From: Rhizophagus irregularis
Lineage: Eukaryota > Glomeromycota > Glomeromycetes > Glomerales > Glomeraceae
Assembly: GCF_026210795.1 (NCBI RefSeq)
Contig: NC_089456.1
Location: 870,501-934,500, forward strand
Direction: 5' to 3'
DNA: 64,000 nt
This document shows, one piece after another, positions 60,646 through 64,000 of the stretch. Position 1 is the first letter of the stretch, and every line of letters begins with the position of its first letter. The notes beneath the pieces are model-generated. The model searched no databases. It was given only the letters and a program-made list of their open reading frames with translations, and was not told where the DNA came from. Both the position numbers and the translations under genes were made by a program.

Positions 60646-60934
60646 TCAGTATGAAACATTTGCAAATTTATATGGTAAATCCTCAACAGAAAATTTCACT
60701 TTAATAAATTCAAAATCTAAAGCTAAACTGATACCAAGTAATGTTCTCATTCCGCCAAAATCTGGAATATATAAAATGTAATTCTTGTGTAAATACATGA
60801 TGCCTTTATATTAACAGAACAACAAAAACAAACTTACACGTATTTACAGTATGTGGATCACCAATTTTTCCAGATGAGGTTTGATCGCAAATTTGTACCC
60901 TTAAAAGGCTTAAATAATTGCGGTTAGAGCTGAC
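60646..60934 (-). CDS. 3' end of an unrecognised gene (partial)
   Basis: Two exons, 60934-60838 and 60761-60646, with a consensus acceptor before the first (TTTGTAG at 60941-60935), GTAAGT donor and TTCCAG acceptor between them, and matching phases. They encode 70 residues: SSNRNYLSLLRVQICDQTSS, then KIGDPHTVNTYFGGMRTLLG, ending EDLPYKFANVSY. The clean splice and persistent frame suggest a real gene end. No convincing upstream coding exon appears in 60935-61410, so the rest is missing, very short, or this is a pseudogene. I do not recognise the family. The opposite strand also has an open stretch but lacks such splice support. Confidence 0.45.
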
Positions 60935-61415
60935 CTACAAATCGATTTATAATATAAAACATAATAAACAACACATAAGCTATTATGGATATATAACCAA
61001 TCCGATCAATTAAAGATTGTGCATAATTAATTATACGGCATTTTTTCGGTCAATCCGATATGATTTAGAAATGAACAGGGCTCAAAAGATTTTGTTATTC
61101 TCCTATTGAATTGCTTTATTCTGTTAATAAAATTTTTGGTTGCACGCGACTCTATATGAAAGTCGTGTTTTACCTTCCCTAAACTTTTATATAAAACAGA
61201 CTATAATTAATTTGGTTCAGCCTTAATATGAAATAAAGTTTTTGACGTATTTGCAAGAAATGATAATATCAGATATGATAAAACATGAAACTATATAGAC
61301 TTTTAATTAGTACTGCGGATGTGACCTTATCGTCCTATTATGCGTGCTATAATGATCGGCAGTTGAAATACGCGCCTTTTAGTATTCTACGCGACAGAAA
61401 AGTTTTGTAAAAATT

Positions 61416-63487
61416 ATGTACTCAAATACTGATACAAATAATAAACGCACTTTGGCAAGTTCCACTGTAGGAGGAGAACGTTATGAAGTTAAGAGACACC
61501 ATGGAACGAAATATCCGCATCTTCTTAATTTTTATAGTGTGCCTCCTACTGAAGAAATTACCATTGACGAATTTGAAAGCTTCGCTTTTGATAGATTACA
61601 AGGTATATAGTTTATCTACATGTGGCTTATTTTTTTTAAAAAAATGTTTCTATTTAAATTTATCTCCAAAGTATTAAAGGCCCTTGAAGGAGCAATATTA
61701 CGTAACAAATCGGAAGATGATGTAAAAAAATATTTAGAAGAAACATCGAATAAGTGGCTTCCGTTACACTCAAACGAGTCAAGTAAAGCGTATCTGGTGC
61801 AAGAAGAAAGGAGAAAAGATCATATATCTCATTTTATTTTAAGGTTGGCTTATTCTAGAACGTAAGTAGTTTAGTTATTAGTGTAAAAAATTCATAATTT
61901 ATATAATTTATACTAATTACATTCTATTATAAAAGTGAAGAATTAAGAAATTGGTTCCTAAAATATGAATGCGCTTTATTCAAGTAAGCATAAAAGTGAA
62001 TGTCTAATATAAAATGATTTTTAATCAAATTAATATATTTTATACGTGACAGATTAAGATTTTTAAGAGAAAATCCAACAGAAAAACAAGCATTTCTAAA
62101 TGATGAAAATATGAGATGGAAAAGTGTATGATCTAAACCAATACAATATAGAGTCATCTTTAAGTTCGTTTCATTTAACTAATCAAATTATTTTATTCTA
62201 CAAGTTAAATCAAGCCGAAAAGAAATTAATGAAAGAAGAATTGAATGCTTGTTCGATTCCTATTACTACTGATGGTGAATTTTGTGATCTTTTTGAGGTA
62301 CAAAGAGAAATCCGAATTTTGAAAATTAATAATTATTTTTAAAGAATCTTACTGTTCGTTTGAAATAGATTGATTTTGAGAAAGTACCAGATCTTGTTGC
62401 AAGACGTGCCGTTTATTTGAAAGAGGGTAAAGCTTACGTCCCAGTAACCCAGCAATTATCACTTGTTATGTATGAATTTCGTCAGAGACTTGCGAAAGCA
62501 CTAGAAGTACGCAAAATTCTTTTTTGTTCTAGTTTCACATAATACATTTATTTATTATTTATTTTTATAGTTAGCAAGCAAATCGTTTATTACATTAAGA
62601 AATGAACGAATTATGCCAATGTTGGATGAAATTATTAAACAGTACGACGGAAGAACGCAGACAAGCAATTACTCTGTCATTAACAACCCAATTGCGGATA
62701 ACGTGCATCAGGCAAGTTTAAAATGTTGTATTATTTATTATAATAACAGATTCTTACTTCTTGTTATGTAACAGCTGGTTGATCATTTCCCATTATGTAT
62801 GCAACATTTGTATCAAAACCTTTGCGAGAATCATCATTTGAAACATTATGCTAGAATACAGTTTAATTTATTCCTCAAGGTATTTTGTTGCTCCTATGAG
62901 AATTATATAGAATTAAGATTAATTAGCATAATGTTTAATTCTATAGGGAATTGGATTAACTGTCGAAGAATCACTTGCTTTTTGGAAAAAATCGTTTTCC
63001 AAAGTTGATGAAGATAAGTTTCAAAGAGATTACGCGTATAATATTAGGCATAATTATGGTGTAGAAGGAAAACGTCAAGACTATAAACCTTTAAAGTAAG
63101 TCTCTCGTTTATCAAATTTTTTTTTTTTTATCGATTAAATTTTATAAATGTTACTTCTGTAGTTGTATGTCTCTTATAACGAAACATCGGCCTAATTCAG
63201 GAGAAATTCATGGATGTCCTTTCCGAGAATTTTCTCAACCAAACTTGAAAGCTAAATTGGTACAGATGGGAGTAAGAAATGATGAACATATAAGAGAAAT
63301 TTTAAACCTTGCTGAAGAAGAACATTATCAAGTCGCTTGTACTAAATATTTTGAGATTACTAAAGGCTTGCTAGATAAAAATAATGACAGTATTATTATA
63401 GAAACAATTGAACATCCAAATGAATATTTGAATGCGAGTGTTCTTCTTGAAAAAAATAGGAAGAAAATGAGTAATAAGGATAAATGA
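61416..63487 (+). CDS. PRI2: DNA primase large subunit
   Basis: Ten exons: 61416-61602, 61672-61861, 61936-61983, 62053-62125, 62205-62297, 62369-62506, 62571-62711, 62775-62879, 62947-63095 and 63163-63487; 482 residues (human PRIM2 509). The N-terminal half has [40 protein letters not shown] and [16 protein letters not shown]. The C-terminal iron-sulfur domain has [45 protein letters not shown] and [10 protein letters not shown], with four Cys at 298, 376, 393 and 434 spaced as in known [4Fe-4S] ligands. The subunit works with the catalytic primase and polymerase alpha to make and hand over RNA-DNA primers (family knowledge). Intron 7 starts with GC (CAG-GCAAGT at 62712) instead of GT. It ends 117 bp before the next gene. 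Confidence 0.95.
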
Positions 63488-63604
63488 AAAAATATGGTTT
63501 TTTATCTATTAATTATAAAATAAAAAAGTCTAATGTAACACAGATGAGATAGTCGATCTAAAGTTTTGATAAATTAGAAAATGTTAATAAAACTAATATT
63601 CAAA

Positions 63605-63962
63605 ATGTCAATTCAAAATCTGCTGAGAACTTCTAGATCGAATTATGGTTTGCAATTTGCAAGTTTATATAGATTGACTTCGATAAGAAGATATTCCACA
63701 AATGTGGATGAAACACAAGCAAATAATATACAAACGAACGCCAATGTAAAAGACAAGCCTATTACTAACACTAGCGATACCAAGAGTTACTCAATGAATG
63801 CAGGAAGAAGTAACTCTTTTGCAAATAGACGTAGGGCTCGTGATAGGATAGAAAATCAAACTCTATCTCGAACGCTTGACCAAAGATCTGTACCTCCACC
63901 TTCTTCTATGTTAAGAAATTGGGAAAATTCCCCAAAAAAGCTACATTTGAATTTTTGGAAAG
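63605..63962 (+). CDS. First exon of a probable mitochondrial protein (partial)
   Basis: The frame begins MSIQNLLRTSRSNYGLQFAS and continues through LYRLTSIRRYSTN, an Arg/Ser-rich acid-free stretch ending RRYST, which looks like a mitochondrial presequence with its processing site. After about residue 35 it is Asn/Thr/Ser-rich and then basic (RRRARDRIENQTLSRTLDQR), ending LHLNFWKG at a probable GTGAAT donor at 63963. The gene continues beyond the window; the mature protein cannot be identified. It is the next gene after PRI2 on the same strand. Confidence 0.65.
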
Positions 63963-64000
63963 GTGAATTAAAAAATTATTATTATATATATATATTGTTT

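Noticed and set aside
60631-60779. Plus-strand coding reading NPDQYETFANLYGKSSTENF
   Set aside because: Open for about 50 codons, but the minus strand has phase-consistent splice sites and a stop, which makes that strand more likely.

Overview
The window is nuclear DNA of a fungus: very AT-rich, with intron-dense genes (introns mostly 55-85 bp, GT-AG) separated by long stretches of decayed transposons. The fungus-specific velvet domain, the Laa2-like gene and the mixture of LINEs, Polinton-like DNA, pogo and many MITEs fit an early-diverging, transposon-rich fungus. An arbuscular mycorrhizal fungus of the Rhizophagus type is my best guess (inference, no search was run).

Two compact housekeeping islands hold the real genes, and I built their exon chains by reading phase-consistent splice sites. 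Island 1 (6.7-17.5 kb): a velvet-domain regulator (-), an ELL-associated elongation factor EAF (-), TCF25/Rqc1 of ribosome quality control (-), and, divergent from it across 146 bp, the rRNA methyltransferase SPB1 (+). Island 2 (49.6-64.0 kb): a C2H2 zinc-finger regulator with a leucine-zipper tail (+), a DF-rich protein that may be a Laa2-type clathrin/AP-1 accessory factor (-), cullin-1 (+), a short unrecognised gene end (-), the DNA primase large subunit PRI2 (+, with one GC-AG intron) and the first exon of a probable mitochondrial protein (+, runs off the window).

The rest is mobile DNA. 1-4.56 kb: a decayed APE-type LINE (-). 5-6 kb: two MITE relics. 17.7-22.2 kb: a poly(A)-tailed retroposon-like end, an inverted-repeat element, a truncated LINE 3' end and MITEs. 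22.5-24 kb: an orphan gene cut by a CACTA-like MITE. 25.146-37.095 kb: a complete but decayed Polinton/Maverick-like element, with 438-440 bp terminal inverted repeats, a 6-bp target duplication (TCAGAT), a protein-primed family-B DNA polymerase and a retroviral-type integrase. In place of recognisable capsid genes it carries a retroelement-like gag-protease unit. 37.3-45.8 kb: a dense nest of MITEs, a pogo element, MULE-like elements and purine/pyrimidine tandem repeats. 46.25-49.02 kb: a 5'-truncated LINE with a perfect 16-bp target duplication. 58.9-60 kb: two TA-flanked MITEs.

The strongest candidate for something undescribed is the Polinton-like element. It combines gag and retropepsin coding with a polymerase and integrase, and it repeats one promoter-like motif in front of three of its genes.
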